Of a stretch of DNA of 64,000 nt, positions 25,601-39,300 are shown piece after piece. The translations under genes and the position numbers were made by a program. Under the pieces are notes generated by a model. It made no database searches and was not told where the DNA came from. It saw only the letters and a program-made list of their open reading frames with translations. Numbering within the stretch: the first letter of the stretch is position 1; each line of letters starts with the position of its first letter. Origin of the DNA: Fratercula arctica (Eukaryota; Chordata; Aves; Charadriiformes; Alcidae); the NCBI GenBank assembly GCA_947846985.1, contig CANTUZ010000006.1, forward strand, positions 48,527,207 to 48,591,206, given 5' to 3'.

Positions 25601-28600
25601 CATTAAACAGGGATCAACATCCTTATAAAATCTATAAAGATGGACTGTAATGCTGCTACTTCAAATAGGGGAAAAAAAACCCTACTGTCAGCGCTAAGAA
25701 ATGCAGGGGCTGTAACATGGCACAGCAGATATCTCGAGTGCAGTGTTCTATGAGAAAACAGCAGGACTAGTGAAGGAGGAGGAGATTTTCCAAATGCTTC
25801 CAACTTACATACTCATAACGCTTCATACTTACGTCACATTGATGATATGCCATTTGAGAAAATGGGAACTTCTATTTTCAACAGCAGCAATATATTGGGT
25901 AACGTGGTGAATTCTGCCCAATGTGCATTAACCTTGGTATTAACGTCTAAGAGAAACATAAGGGTGCTACTTCGGATACCTGTAATTTCTGTCTCAATTA
26001 CAGAAGATAGCTTCTGAGAGTGAGGTAGAGCAAGCTCTCCTGAAGCCAGTTTTTAAACTGTTTCTCACTTAAAGAATGTTCTGATTTCAGACAAAGATTG
26101 GGTAAGACTCTTGAAGATTAACATATGATACAAGGTTAAATTATGTCAATATCAAACGCTTCTATAATGTTCTACTTTTTTACTTGAGAAATGGAGAAAA
26201 TACAGAATTAGTGATAAAATTTGAAACACGTATTTCCTAATTTAACTATGCCCAATAATATAAAAAGGTGTGGACTCCAGTTTAGCAACCCGTAACACTG
26301 TTAATTAAAAACAACAACAACAAAAAGGCAAGAAGATAAACAGTAAATAGTTTCAGCATCATCTTAACTTTCGCAGTTAAGACTGTGCAAGTTCACCCCA
26401 CTTCTGAAGATCAATAAACTTCACAGATCAGGCATGTAATTGAATTAGTTTACTGCCTCCTGTTCCGTGCCAATGCCAAATGCATGAGAGCATACTGTAA
26501 GAATTCACAGACAATAATTATGGCTCAGTTAATGGTTGTATTATGCCTTGAGGTAAAGCGTTTCTGACTCTTCTGCAAAAATTCTTATTTTTGTGAGGCA
26601 AATGCTTATTTTCATTTAACCATCTAAATGCATCGTTCCTTCCTAAATGTTGCCTGCTGCTCTTCACAGTATTTTTATGGGGGGGGGAGGGGAAGTGCTT
26701 TCATCCATCACTTTTGTGTTAATTCTGTGTAAAAGAGGAGTTTAATTGGGTGGAGAGGGGATACAGCAGCTTGTGGTGGCAGATGTGACATCTCTTGGGC
26801 GAGCAGCAGCTTGAAGTGGCCTCTGCACCGTTTGCCGTGGCACACAACAAGGCTTTCCGTAACGCGTCGTCTGCCACAGCAAATGGTGGTTCCAGAAAGC
26901 CTTGGAGATGTGTCCTTCGGAGAAAACATTTGGCCTCCTGTCGTAAGGATGTTTTCCCACTTGTATAATCCAATACTTCTTTTCAGTCAGCAAGCCTTTT
27001 TATTTTTGTCGAATCTTTCAAAGACAAAGCCAAACTTAAATGCAGTCTGGGTGTGTTGGAAGCAGTAAGAGTTGGGTGGTGTCTGCAATGACGGTTAGAA
27101 ATGATTGTAATGTGACTCTAAAGTCAAGACATATTTAACCTTCACAATAAACCTGGGAAGAAGGTGAAATACGTAGCCAGTAAGAATATTGGTTGCTCAG
27201 AGGAAGCATGTGTATGTAAGCGGTTGTGTTCCTGGGCAGGGTTGTTCCTGTTGGGCTTCCTGCACAGACTCCCACTTGCAGCAGGTGAAGGAGCAAATTC
27301 CTCCTGGAATACCCCAACGCTGGTGGCGGGTTTCTTTAAAGATCTAATCCAGATATCCCTCGCAAGTGTTTCTTTCCAGAGCTTAGTTATTTCAGGCTTT
27401 ATTAATGACACTAGTGCAGCCATTTCCCTCTCCTTTTGCAAATGAAGCTTGAATTGCAGATCATGTAGAATCATAATTTAATAAAGAACATTATTTAATA
27501 AAACAAACTTTTTTATCGCTGACCTGTGCTATGCTATTCCTTTAATAAGAAGCTGTTCCCTTTTAAATTTGTAGTGATTAGTTTATTACTGCTGATCTGA
27601 AAAAGCTGACAAATATGTCTTCATATCCTTTTGAAATATGGCTACAGCTTGAATTCAAACAGATTACTGAAAAAGCAGATGAGAGGTTATTTATTGCGTA
27701 TTCTGCTTGTGCAGTGGAGCACTGGGGAGTGTTGCCTACTTCTGAGTTAGTGCTTGATGGGGAGATCGGCAGTAGAAGTCCTAGTCATTCTGTCCAAAAT
27801 TGGCGTACATTACCAAAATGTGTATGATGGCACCATGGTGCATAAAGGTACACAATTTTTTATTGAAAAAGCGAGGAAGTTGGGTGTATAACAGCATCTG
27901 TACTCAGGGCGAACATGACTTCAGGTATTTGCTTGCACCCACAAAGCCTGAGAGACTGACAGAAACAACCTTTATATGTTATTTTGATTTTTTTTTTAAA
28001 AACTATTTAAGCATATTTACTTTTATCAATATACATTAGATTTTTATCAATTTCAGAGGGATTTGATTTTTATTTTGCTGATAATGTAATTGCTAAACTG
28101 CCTTTGGTGATCAATAAATCTGAAAGCCAGAAATCATTTCTCTCCTTTTCCTGCCTTTTGTAATATTGACACTATTAATGAAAAAAAAAAAAAACCAACA
28201 AACAAATTAAAAAACCAAAACCACTTCGTTTAATGAATCAGCTGTGTTCAGGTGAATGATTTGGAGAATTATCAGCAAAACAGATACATAGCAATCAGTT
28301 GATAAGCTGTCATTGTAACATGGAAATGTGAAGTTAACATGGTGTTGATAAAACCTAGGTAGGTTGTTGCATGCCCTCTACCAGTTTTAATAGCCTCTTT
28401 GTGTACGTATGTAAGGTTATTCTTTTCTTCTGGTATAAGTTTTAATAAATTGTTTGTTTATAATGTGCTTATTTAAAGCTTTGTGTTCATTTTGGTTTTC
28501 AATATCTAATCAGTGATATGGAACACGTCAGATTGGCAGCCCTAGAAAATGACAGCCTCTATCCAAATTCTCTGAAATTGTTTATTCCAAGTAATGTCTC

Positions 28601-28647
28601 TTCCTTTTCTCTGGAAAAACTTTTAGTCACCAGGAGGTTTTTGGTAG

Positions 28648-28649
<2 letters not shown>

Positions 28650-28681
<32 letters not shown>
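28650..28681. repeat. T homopolymer (32 nt), longest in window
   Basis: Thirty-two T. Read on the minus strand this would be a poly-A after about 65 open codons' worth of sequence, but the adjacent sequence matches no gene I recognise. Confidence 0.95.
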
Positions 28682-28684
<3 letters not shown>

Positions 28685-31638
28685 ACTTCTTGATTGACTT
28701 GCGTCTGGCTGATGGTTTTGTGAACTTCATGGGCGATGAAAGCCATTTTGGATTGAATTAAGACAGACGTGCCTTTTATAACTCTGGTGTTAATGCTGAT
28801 ATCCTGTATTCATAGATCACTCTTTGGTTACTCTGGAGTAATTATTTACATTTTTGGCAGAGTTTGTGAATTAAATGTGGTGTGTTTATTGGTTTGTGGT
28901 TTGTTTTTTTTTTTTTTCCTCCTAAGATTCAGGTGATACTGAATTTAAATCAATGATTGTTATATCTAAAGGAGGGGCAGGATTTGGATGGAGGAGCGCT
29001 GGCACTCACAGCAGTTCAAATCAGAACAGGTGTCGATTCAGCTCCTCTTTGATCTCCTGGGTTTTGAAGTCAGAGTCTGGATTTTGCCGTAGCGTGGGAT
29101 AGGAAGACACTGATTTCACTGAGTCCAAGAATCAGGACTGTATGTGTAAGAGCTTTGCTGTGATTGACCCTGGCTGCCGAGTGATTTGGAGGGTGAGGGG
29201 AAACAGCCCTTTTCCCTTATTTTTCTGCTTGAGGAAAAGCCAATGGACATTTTCAAAATTTACGTTTTGGAGATGAAAAAAGAGTAATGTGCCTTTTTAA
29301 TAATACTCAGATGATACTTCCATTTTAGTTATTGACTGAAATAAAGACTTTGGCCCACCTCTTGGATCCGTACTGACTGACTCATTAGCATTTTCTGACC
29401 ATGTAAATTAGCTAGATTGCTCACTAATATCCAGCAGAAAGGTCACAAGGAAATCTTCGTATAAAAGTAAGAAAACTTTTTCTGTTTAGAGTCCTTAGGC
29501 ATGTTCAGATGCAGTTGAATGTATCTGTGGTTGCGATGTGCTGTCAGCACAGGTGTCATGAAAAGTGAGGCCAAACCTGTCAGATACCCGCGTCGACAAT
29601 ATATATGCTTTCGAAACTATCAGTCTGGAGGAGACTGATAAGACAACCAAAAGTAATCTTGAGTTGAGAAGAGAGAGAGAATAGCAGGATTTAAGATGAT
29701 AGGGGAGAGGTGAGGTAAACAAGAGAGACAGGCTTGGGGATGACAGGTTTGTACTTTTAATGAATAACATCCCACCTAACACAGCAAAGCGTATGTCTGG
29801 TAATCCCGTAGTGGCATCCTGGGAGCCCGGCCTGTGTCTGTGTGGCTTTGTCCCTGTTGGTGGCCTTTTTGTCCTCCTGCCACCTTGCTCTCCCAGGAAG
29901 GGAGACAAGAGATGGGCCTTTTCGTCCTCTCGACTGCGCATCACACTGTGTCTCTGCCAGACAGCTCTGCTGCTTCACCATGAGCACGGGGCTCTGCCGA
30001 AGCTCTTTTACCTTTAAATAGGCAAGAGACACCCAAGCAGAAGACATGCTGGTCATAGCCTTAGCAGGCGCTATTGTATCATGATGGTTAGAGAAAGAAA
30101 ACCGTCATCATCACCATATACTCATCTGATCCTGGCTTGCTTCAGACTGTCACCCCAGCCCTGGAGCTGGTTTGATAATTTGAGCTCCGAGGCAGGGAGC
30201 TCATATAGCATATGGGACAGGGATATATGTGACACCTGCACTCCAGGTACCTCTTTGAATTTATGGTGCGGATGGGGAGGCCTCGCAGCTCCCGGGTGGC
30301 TCTTCATCTCCTGCTCTGCTATTGGGAGGATTTCCTTAGCCGCTTCCTTGCAGATCCTAAACCTACTGAACGGCTCGGGTGTGCGACACGCACCTAAGGG
30401 CTGTTTTGGGGTGTGGGTAGGGGGTCAGGTTGTTTTTGTTTTGCTAATCGATTTCTGTTTTTCTCCCTACCCTTTACTTAGTACTTAACGTATTTCTATT
30501 ATGTTTGCATTTATTAAGTGACTAGTGGCGAGCCACTGTCTTGTGCTGTTCGATCAAGCCCGTTAAAAAATTACACCTGTTTCTTGTAGATAAGGCAAGA
30601 AACAAATTACTCTGGGGTACCTTTCTCTGACATTTCATTTGTCTTCCAGATTGTGCAAGGGTAGTTACCTTCATGCAAAAATTAATTATGGGCTACTCTG
30701 GAATTGCTTAATCTGTCAGAAGCAACAGGAGAAGAAAACATCTGAATTCAGTGCCAGAGGACTGGGTGAATAAGGAATAGACGGGAGTTTTCCAGACCTA
30801 AGTAGGAGTTTTCTCACTCCTCTGTTCAGCTGATTTTCAGAGTTCTCGCTGAATTTGATGTAATTTCTGCTTTCATCAAAATGGCTTGACTGTGTCTTAA
30901 ATGAGCAGGGTCACACTATAGCAGATGGTTGAAGAGTTAAACTGTTTTCCCTTTTTTCTATAGTAAATTTATTCACGATATATACAATACTTACAACAAA
31001 ACCATCCCCTCCGTGGGTTACTCTCTATTTCAAGAAGGAAATGCCATTTAAAAGAATAAATTTTGTATCGGCTGGATGTCATCTTATAATCTAAAAAATG
31101 TAACTGGTAACTACGTAAATTACTGTTATATTCTCAGCACAATTTCAAATGACGGACTTTTATTTCTCTTAAAACCATTACTATGTGTCTTTTTCAGCAG
31201 TATCAGTGTGTGAGGGACCTCTCGCTGGTTCCTTGCACTGCTATGCCAAATACTCCCTTCAGTAACTCTTAACTATATTTATTTGTTTGGAATGAGTCAA
31301 AATCCGTACATGGGGTTGTGGCTTTCCTTTTTCTTTCCCCTGCGAGCGTCACAGAATGTGCCCTCCATCTGGTGGCAGGGTTACAGCGGAAAAGGAAAGG
31401 ATTAGGGACACATTCGCAGGAAGAAGTAAAAGCCTTTCACTGACCGTTGATTTAACAAGGTAATATCTCCGCAGTTAGAAATTAAATTGTTAGCCTGGGG
31501 TCATTCCAGAATAACCTTCTTGGTTTTTTAGAATAGTTTTCTTTATATTATAGCGGGCGAATGGGGATTAAACATATCTTATTATGTCCTTTTCCTCTCG
31601 TCAGTGTAAATCGAAGTGGGGTTTGGCTCAGTGTTCAC

Positions 31639-32160
31639 AATCATAGAATCATGGAATGATCTGGGTTGGAAAGGACCTAAAAGATCATCTAGTTCCACTC
31701 CCCTGCCCTGGGCAGGGACATCTCCCACCAGACCAGGTTGCTCCAAGCCCCCGTCCAGCCTGGCCTTGAACCCCTCCAGGGATGGGGCAGCCACGGCTTC
31801 TCTGGGCAACCTGGGCCAGGGGCTCACCACCCTCACAGCAAAGAATTTCTTCCCAATATCTAATGTAAATCTCCCTTCTTCCAGTTTGAAGCCATCACCC
31901 CTTGTCCTATCCCTACATGCCCTTGTAAAAAGTCCCTCCCCAGCTTTCTTGTAGTCACTCTTTAGTGACAGGAAGGGGCTCTGAGATCTCCCCGGAGCCT
32001 TCTCTTCTCCAGGCTGAACCCCCCCAGCTCTCTCAGCCTGTCCTCACAGCAGAGGGGCTCCAGGCCTCTGAGCATCTTTGTGGCCTCCTCTGGACCCATT
32101 CCAGCAGGTCCATGTCCTTCTTGTGCTGAGGACTCCAAAGCTGGACACAGCATTCCAGAC
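31639..32160 (-). mobile_element. CR1 LINE 3' region, antisense to NAALADL2
   Basis: The reverse complement begins at about 32160 and ends at 31639. The 3' tail appears on the + strand as TCATAGAATCATGGAATGAT, followed by TTGGAAAGGACCT, the CCCTGCCCTGGGCAGGGAC block and CCAGCCTGGCCTTGAACCCC. Farther on come CTGTCCTCACAGCAGAGGGG and CTTCTCCAGGCTGAAC, the middle of the CR1 3' region. At about 520 bp this is the longest and best-preserved CR1 copy in the window and the only antisense one. Open frames at 31582-31836, 31616-31954 and 31962-32228 lie inside it or overlap its edges and are not genes. Confidence 0.95.
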
Positions 32161-32372
32161 TGCAATAGGACAGACCCCTGTGGCTTTCTCCGTCTCTTTC
32201 CAGAAACATAGATCCTATGGTGTGGCATGCAGCAGCTATCCAGCGAGCATGAAGTAGAGGGTCGTTCTATTCTATATATTACTTTTATTTATTTTAAGTG
32301 TCATCTCACGTCTAGACTGGAAGAGTGCTGCCATTCCTGGCAGCATCCAAACCCCTGTGTGTATTGAGTATT

Positions 32373-32513
32373 TGGAATCTCCATCCCTGGAGGTATTTAA
32401 AAGATAGGCAGACGTGGTGCTGAGGGATGTGGTTTAGTGGTGGTTTTGGCAGTGTTAGGTTGATGGTTGAACTTAATGATTATCTTCCAACGCAGACAAT
32501 CCTATGATTCTAC
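32373..32513 (+). mobile_element. CR1 LINE 3' end of a different subfamily
   Basis: It contains GGAATCTCCATCCCTGGAGG, then a segment similar to GGACGTGGTGCTTAGGGACA, then GGTTTAGTGGTGG and GTTAGGTTGATGGTTGAAC, ending CAATCCTATGATTCTAC. This belongs to the CR1 group whose 3' end has the 'ggtttagtggtgg' block, unlike the other copies here. It is more diverged, so probably older, and lies about 210 bp from the antisense copy, head to head with it. Confidence 0.85.
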
Positions 32514-34313
32514 AGGCTCTGGGCTTGCTGAAGCCTCTGAGATGCCACCACGCTTCTGCAGGAGAAGAGACCCCACAGGTGGCAGAGCTGGCCAGCAGCA
32601 AATGACATTTCTCTCCGGGCCCTGCCGTGGTGGCCCCAAACCTGCCCGTCGTTGTCACTGCAGGGGAGGTTGGGTCATGCTGCTGCAGCTTGTGGAGCAT
32701 CGGCTCAAAGAAGCGTGGGACCGTGGTCTCTCTCTGCGACTGTCTCACAACCTTAATGTTTGTTTTATATCACATAAAGCAGAATTGTCAACTCCGCCCG
32801 GCAAAATGATTCATCCTCTCTCTATTGTTACTTGTTCAAGCAATGAAAGTAATTACATTTAATAGAAATACTTTTTTAATTTGTTATCTGACTGCTGAGT
32901 GTTCTGGGGTCATTCTGTCACATTCTCCTTTGTAATCCTAAAAACGAAAATATTTTTTAATGAAAAATCTGACATCATCACAGTATTCCAGAAGCTAAGG
33001 CTTGAGATAAATGCAGAATAGATTTGCATGGCTAGAAACTTTTTATTTGTTGCTGTAGGCGTTTGTATAGGAATTAAGAGAATAAACCTGGGGGGAAAGG
33101 CTCCGCTGTGAACCATACATAACATTTCAAGTACTATTTGCTTGTCTCAGTAATAGCAATTTAATTCTGTAAAAATCTTGCCGATAGTTTATCACATTAC
33201 ACTGATGCGCCTGAAATGAGAGCTGTTAATAGACAATGGTATCTTGGCAGCTTGTTGCGTCTTGCGCTTTTGCTCCTCCGCTCCAGCTTGTGTTTATGAA
33301 ATCGCTTTAAGCTGTATTTTATGTGTTTGATGCACTGACTGGACCTTTCTTGGGGGATGAGCAAAACATATTCTGGGTATTTTGAGTAATAACAGCATTA
33401 ATACAGTCAGGAAATCCAAAACCCTTCTGAATTTTTTACTTACCGCTTCTTCTGGAATGTGGCTACGTGAAGAGATTGAAAAAAGCTACAACGTTAAAAT
33501 TCATGTGCTGTTGATAAGTCTCCCACGCTCAAAAATAACTCATTGCATATTGTCTCCTTATGGTCATGTGTATGATGCCGTATTTATTATGCATTCATCA
33601 GCTGACAACTGCAACCATTAATTTTAATAATGTTTCTAATGCTATGCTTAGCAGGAATTATTTAGTAATCTCAGCTGAAATAATTGGAAATACTTGCTCA
33701 GAGGTGGGTAATCAGATTATGTTCATCTGTCTGTTTCAGGCATTTTAAAGCTTTTTATGTAAGTGATTTCTATGGTTTTGGGTATATCATTTTTATGTTT
33801 TCATTATACAGGGAAGATGTATAAAAATTAAATAGTTATCTACAGAGGGAGGCTACTAGAAGAAAATATTTTCTGTATCATTGGCCCACCTGTTTTTGGA
33901 GGGTGGGCAAAATATTGGTTTGATTGCTCAAAAGAATTTTGTACAATAACTGTTCACAAATGTATTTTCTCATCTAAACAGGTCTCTCTGGAATTGAGCA
34001 CTTTGATTTTTGAAGCACGCTGCATATAATGCTTTCCAGAAGCGCCGACATTTGTTAGGATTTTGTAACACGAGTGTCTTTGTCACATTGTGGATCTGGT
34101 GAACATGAAGACAGTACATAGAAAGGCTTTGATTAAACTGTACCCTTCGTGTAGTACCGTAACTTTATGGGCTTGAACGCAGGGGCACAGCTTTGCTCTG
34201 TAATTAACCCACTGGGCAGAGTTCAGTGCATGTGAGGTGATCCTGTAATTTTTTTATTTTAGGAGCTTACATTAAATTTTTGACCTTTTTGGATAGTGGT
34301 TTGTTGTGTTTGG

Positions 34314-34334
34314 TTTTTTTTTTTTTTTTTTTTT
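34314..34334. repeat. T homopolymer (21 nt)
   Basis: Uninterrupted T-run preceded by TTGTTGTGTTTGG. Confidence 0.95.
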
Positions 34335-36317
34335 CTTTGTGGCTCTGAAAACATTCCTGTAATCAACTTATTTCCAAAAGATACTAAGGAGCCGTAAACT
34401 TAGATACCATCAGTAGGCTTGGTAGTATCTCTGTGTCTTGGAAAATAAAGGTCTTCAGTGTATTAAAATCTAAATATGCAAGGAATAATAATCTTTGCAA
34501 ACGGCAAAAACAGGTGTTGCTTTTGTTTACTTAAACTTTTTAGTTGGTAACAAAATGTCTGTTTTTCTCCCTTTCAATCTTCTTATGGTTTTGGCAGCTG
34601 TGACCCTGCAGAGTTAAAGGGGCATTTTACAAAGAAAGCCAGAGAAACAGCTGAATCTGTTTCCCCAGCAGGACAGCCTAATGTGCGTTCTTCCCTCTTG
34701 AAAATGGGAATTAACAGCAGCTGAAGGCTGTTGTGGGGCTTTCTCCCAGGCTTTAGTGGAAGGAGCTGTGTCTCCTGGGGTCCACGCTTTATCCAGCAGG
34801 AGAGGAGCTGAACTGGAGCTAGGAGTGTCCAAGGGCAGGGAAAGCAGGTTGTGTTCCAAATGTCTTGTTTACTTGCTGTCATCAGGAGTTGCACTGAATT
34901 CTTCTGGTGTTCCTGCCATCAGCCTTAAATTGGGAAATAAGGGCTGCGGGCGAAGCAGGTGTCAGGCTTCTTCCAGTCCCAGCAGTTCACGCTGCGTTCA
35001 CTTGCGTGTGCTTGGCTTACCAGGTATGCCTGTGCATGTCTATGTTCCATGTATCTATCTGAGTTCTGAACAAAGAAAATACCGTTGTTAAAATCTGCTT
35101 GAAAATTACACGTTTATGTAAGAGACCTGCATTTTTGTAGGAAGAAAAGTAGACGTTTTCCTCTTACATTTAATCTAGTTTGGGGTTTATCCTTAATTTG
35201 GCAGCATGTGGAAACCTGTATACTTACAAGCATTATTTCGTTCATCATTGTTCTGGAAATGCGGACAGATAGAAACAATGTGCCTTTGAATGCCTTTAGC
35301 TGTGCTTTTTTTCCATTTGTTCACCAATGCAGATGTATCTTTGCATTGTAAAAGCATGTGCCTGTTATTGAAAGCTGCTGTAGTTGCAGGAGATGGTCTA
35401 CTTCATTATGTAGAGACCACTTGGGCTCGTTTCATGTCATCTCCTGGCTACTTACTGAGATTTTAACCTGGTTGCTTGAGTCCTGCAGTTTATTTCATCT
35501 TATTCATAACACACCTTTAAAAAGGTCGGGGCCGTTCAGCCGGAAGATTTTGATGTGGTGGTTTCATTTCAGGAAAGAGAACAGCCGGTGCCTGCTGTGG
35601 GTGCTGGAGAAATGCTGGAACGGGGCTTGCGTTGGATGGTGGCTTGTTAAAAGCTTATAATTAGTCTTAGGGAGAGGGCTTGCTGCTGAAAAAATATTTT
35701 GGTAGCTAGCTGATGAGCTGCATTAACAGATATAGCATATGATATAGTGTTTAAAATGTGGAAATAAACCCAGCCTATTTTGATTGAGGTGGGTTCATCG
35801 TTCCATCAGCAGAGCTGAATAAACAGTCATTTTCAGCTGGAGGGCACAGGTGCAGGGGAAGTTTTGGGACAATCATCCCTGTAGTGGAAACAGCTGCAGG
35901 AGATGCAGGAGTTTCCAGGGTGAATTTCCAGTACTGATACGGTAGCAGTGTATTTGAAAGTCGAGCATTTATTGTGTCTCTTGAGACTCAGGGCTGAGGC
36001 CTGAGCGAGTAGAAGAGGATAAACCATTTGGGTACCGAAAACTGCGACACAGCTTGTCCTCAGGGGCACGTGGTGGTGCTGACTTGCCTGTCTTCCAGGG
36101 GAAGATTTTCTAAATGAGGAGGAAACAAGCTTCTCAGCCAGCTACTTAACCCTTTAATGAAACTCCTACTTACGTGACCTAATTTTCAGTGCTCATCATT
36201 TTTAATTCAATATTTTATATGTCTAAATATGGACCTGGGATTCTAATGTTAACCATATTTAAAAAAAAAAAAGAAATATTGGCTGTGGGTAATTTGATTA
36301 ATTTTTTCCAGTTGCTA

Positions 36318-36342
36318 CTAGGTATACTAAATATATACCTAG
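36318..36342. repeat. Inverted repeat, 9 bp arms
   Basis: CTAGGTATA and TATACCTAG are exact reverse complements around a 7-nt loop (CTAAATA). No associated element was recognised. Confidence 0.8.
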
Positions 36343-39300
36343 AGAGGGCCATTTTGTTGATGATTTAAGAAATGCATCCTAGCAACGTACTATACAGTAA
36401 GCTGTAAAGCTATTGTTGTCTTCATATAAATGTGTCATTAAACTGCATATCATAACACAGTGGCCAAGGTGAACAGATGATCAGATAGTGCAGAGCAAGA
36501 TTATTCTCATTTCCCATTTCTCAACTCTGTAAATTTGCACATCTGCCTCTGGATAACAGAGTTACACAAAATCTTCTCATAACGGTTTTTCCCTCCCCCT
36601 CAAAAACCTCTTAAATAAGCAGCTCCTTTGTTCCTCCAAAAGGGAGGTAGCGTATTAGTCATGACGAGCACGAGTAATATTGTTAAATAAAATCTAGAAC
36701 CTAATTATCAAGGTGGAAAAACATTTCACCCATTTTGGTAAGAGTTTGTGCCTTTTGCTGGCCGGGAGAGCAGACTTGTGGGCACAGACTGCCAAGTCAT
36801 CTCAGGTGACATCACTTTTATCTGAAATTTTAAAACCTGAGTACAAGGTGGCAAAACACTTTCAGCAGCGAGGCTATTCCTCTCCCTGCTCACCATCTGG
36901 GTATTTTGAGTGAGTTATTTTTAGAAGCGCGTGCTTGTGGAGTATTTCCTCTTTCTCTTGTGATGTGCGGGACAAAGGGCTGGGGGAGGCGGACGTGGTC
37001 CAGCTCCCCTGCCAAGGTGAATTCTTTCTTTCTTCACTCGAGGTGTATTTGCTTCATCAGTCATTTATTTGGTCCCAAGGCTGAAATACGTTATATTGTT
37101 TGTTTGCTGATCCTGTCGGCTTGGTACAGAGAGTAGCATGTTATGGTGGAATAATGGGCTGGAGTGGACAAGGGACATTTCGGGGGGAAAATGCGGAAAA
37201 GGAAGAGAGCAGATGTGAAGCCGTCAAAGAGAGAGGTTACCAAAGGACAGTTTGTAGTGGGAAGAGGAGGAGGATGAGAAGAGGTGGTAGAAAAACTCCC
37301 CAAAAGGAATGGTAAAAAAAAGTATGTGACCCCCTCCCCAAAAGAATCTGAAACCAAAGCGAAGCATGAAGCCTCAGAAAGAAGAGGAGATACGGGCAGG
37401 ACTTAACAGTTTTGACAGTAGAGAGTTCACTGAGAAAGATAAAGAAGCAAAGTTTTCTCTTTAAAAAAAACATTTTTAAGGACTTCATCTTACTTCACAG
37501 TGACTGGCAGATGTTTGGGTGACTGCAGCCTTTTTGTGCTCTGTGTGTGCATGCCAAGACTCTGTAATTGTACAGCATCACTGCCGTTAGCTAGGGAAAT
37601 TTGCTGTTTGAAATGACGTATAGGAAAGATGCTCCCACGTGCAAATCAAAATAGAGGCTTAAGTCTTTTTTGCTTTCCTAAATCCTGTAGGCACTTTGGA
37701 AGATATTGCTTACATAAATATCACGGCCATTATTGTATTTTGTTGATGAAACTATTAACTTCACTGAAAATATGCTCAGCATCTTCCCTTGCGTTCTGTG
37801 TTACAATGATTTCAGATAAAGTGAATTTCTAAGCTTAACCACATGTGATATTTATTTTAATTGCTGATCAGATTGAATAAAATCCAGTTTGTTTCAGTCG
37901 ATATTGCATGCATTTCTGGATCATTATTTTCTTCAGTAGCAAGGCTCTCAGTAACGTAGTTTTCCTACTCCTTTTTGCCTTCTAACATACCCCAAATTGC
38001 TCAGGTCTCATAGTAATTGTTGCTTGTACTTAAAGTGAAGTTTTTATTAAAAGTAACTTCATTAAGCACCTAAGCAAAATTCAGAAGTCGATAAAGTCTA
38101 TCCTAGTTTTCTTTGTCTCTGCCCTGGAAGAAATTGAAGGAGTTGATCTAAATTAAAGTGTGTATATTTTTGTTTAAAAGGAACTTTATTGCGTACGGTT
38201 TGGATTGGGGCTGGGCTGACGTGTTCCTGCGTTGTGGCGGTGGAGTTATGGAAGCTGCTTGTGGGCACGCTTTCGGCCAGCAGAAAATGCAGAGAAGTAA
38301 AATCCTCCCGTGATTTCATGTTAAACAGCACAACTACTTTAAAATAATGTCTACGTACGGATTTGCACTGGGATAATTCAAAGCGGTTTATTCAAAGAGA
38401 TGCGTGCAAAATTTGTAACTTGCCATTACAATGTGTGGCTCTGAGGAATAAATGCACGTGAATTGTTGAGTCTTTTGTCATCCTTTCTGTCTCATTTGTC
38501 TCTCTTGGGCAGAATTCTGTCTGTAGCGAAAGTGGCAGCGAAGGCACAGCGATACGGGCTGTGAATGGGAACCGCGTGGGGTGGGTGGAGGAAGAAGTTG
38601 AAGAACAGGCACAATACACAGTGAAACTGTTATTAGACTGCAGGGAAGCTCTTTCTGTCTTCCCATATTTCCTAAGTAAGGTAGACTTGTTTTATGAAGT
38701 TTTCCAGTAAAACTAAATTTAATTCATCTTTACTTTCCTAAAAACATACACTTTAGATACCTGTGTTTTCATGGCTGTTGCTTCAGGTATGGTTATAATT
38801 GTCAGTTGTACTTTTTTGTCTGTTTACATGTCTTTGACTGCAGCTACGCTGCTAAAGCTGTGGGTTTTACTTTTTTCTTTCTTCCCTGATTAAAAAAAAA
38901 TCTGAAGCTGCTCTGTATGGTTCAGCTTGATTAAATATATTTAGACTTCCAACCCCTCATTAGTTTTTCCATTTTGATATTTATCCTTTTTATGTGTCAG
39001 TGAACCTGTCATATGTGTTAATGTCACAGATTTTTAAGAAACTTGAGATGAAATGTTGTGTCTGCATAATCCAGGGAGGTAGTTTGTTACCAAGAATAGG
39101 AGTGTTCATGTCATGTTAATAACAAATAGACCATCTGCCTCCCAGAATTCCGCCAGCTAGTAGATAGTTCAATAGATGACTTTGTCTGTGTAGTAGATGT
39201 AAGAAGTGGTGCAGGATGACCATGCCGATATTTTTATTTTCCCGCAGTGTAGATAACATGACCGTGTTCTGTATGGGCATACCCCATGAAAATCTGTTCT

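Larger units (their letters stand above)
21424..31638. other. NAALADL2 giant intron, middle; no gene seen
   Basis: AT-rich sequence with long T-runs at 22600 and 28650, T-rich sequence at 22851-22876, a G-run at 26679-26693 and a short (CAA)n at about 26309-26322. A slightly GC-richer stretch at 29500-30400 carries open frames on both strands with no recognised similarity. Confidence 0.65.

Noticed and set aside
28650..28830. T32 run as the tail of a minus-strand processed pseudogene
   Set aside because: The adjoining minus-strand sequence contains no recognisable gene, and target-site duplications were not found; a simple homopolymer is the simpler reading.
29495..29944. 149-residue open frame on the minus strand
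   Set aside because: Low-complexity Ser/Leu-rich composition, no recognised family, overlapping frames on both strands and no splice or conservation support.
30081..30488. 135-residue frame on the + strand
   Set aside because: No recognised similarity and an opposite-strand frame over the same bases; composition consistent with chance.
31616..32228. Three frames of 84-112 residues
   Set aside because: They lie largely or wholly within the antisense CR1 3' region, mostly its non-coding tail part.
32467..32862. 131-residue frame beginning inside a CR1 tail
   Set aside because: It starts in the CR1 3' end and continues into unrelated sequence with no family match.
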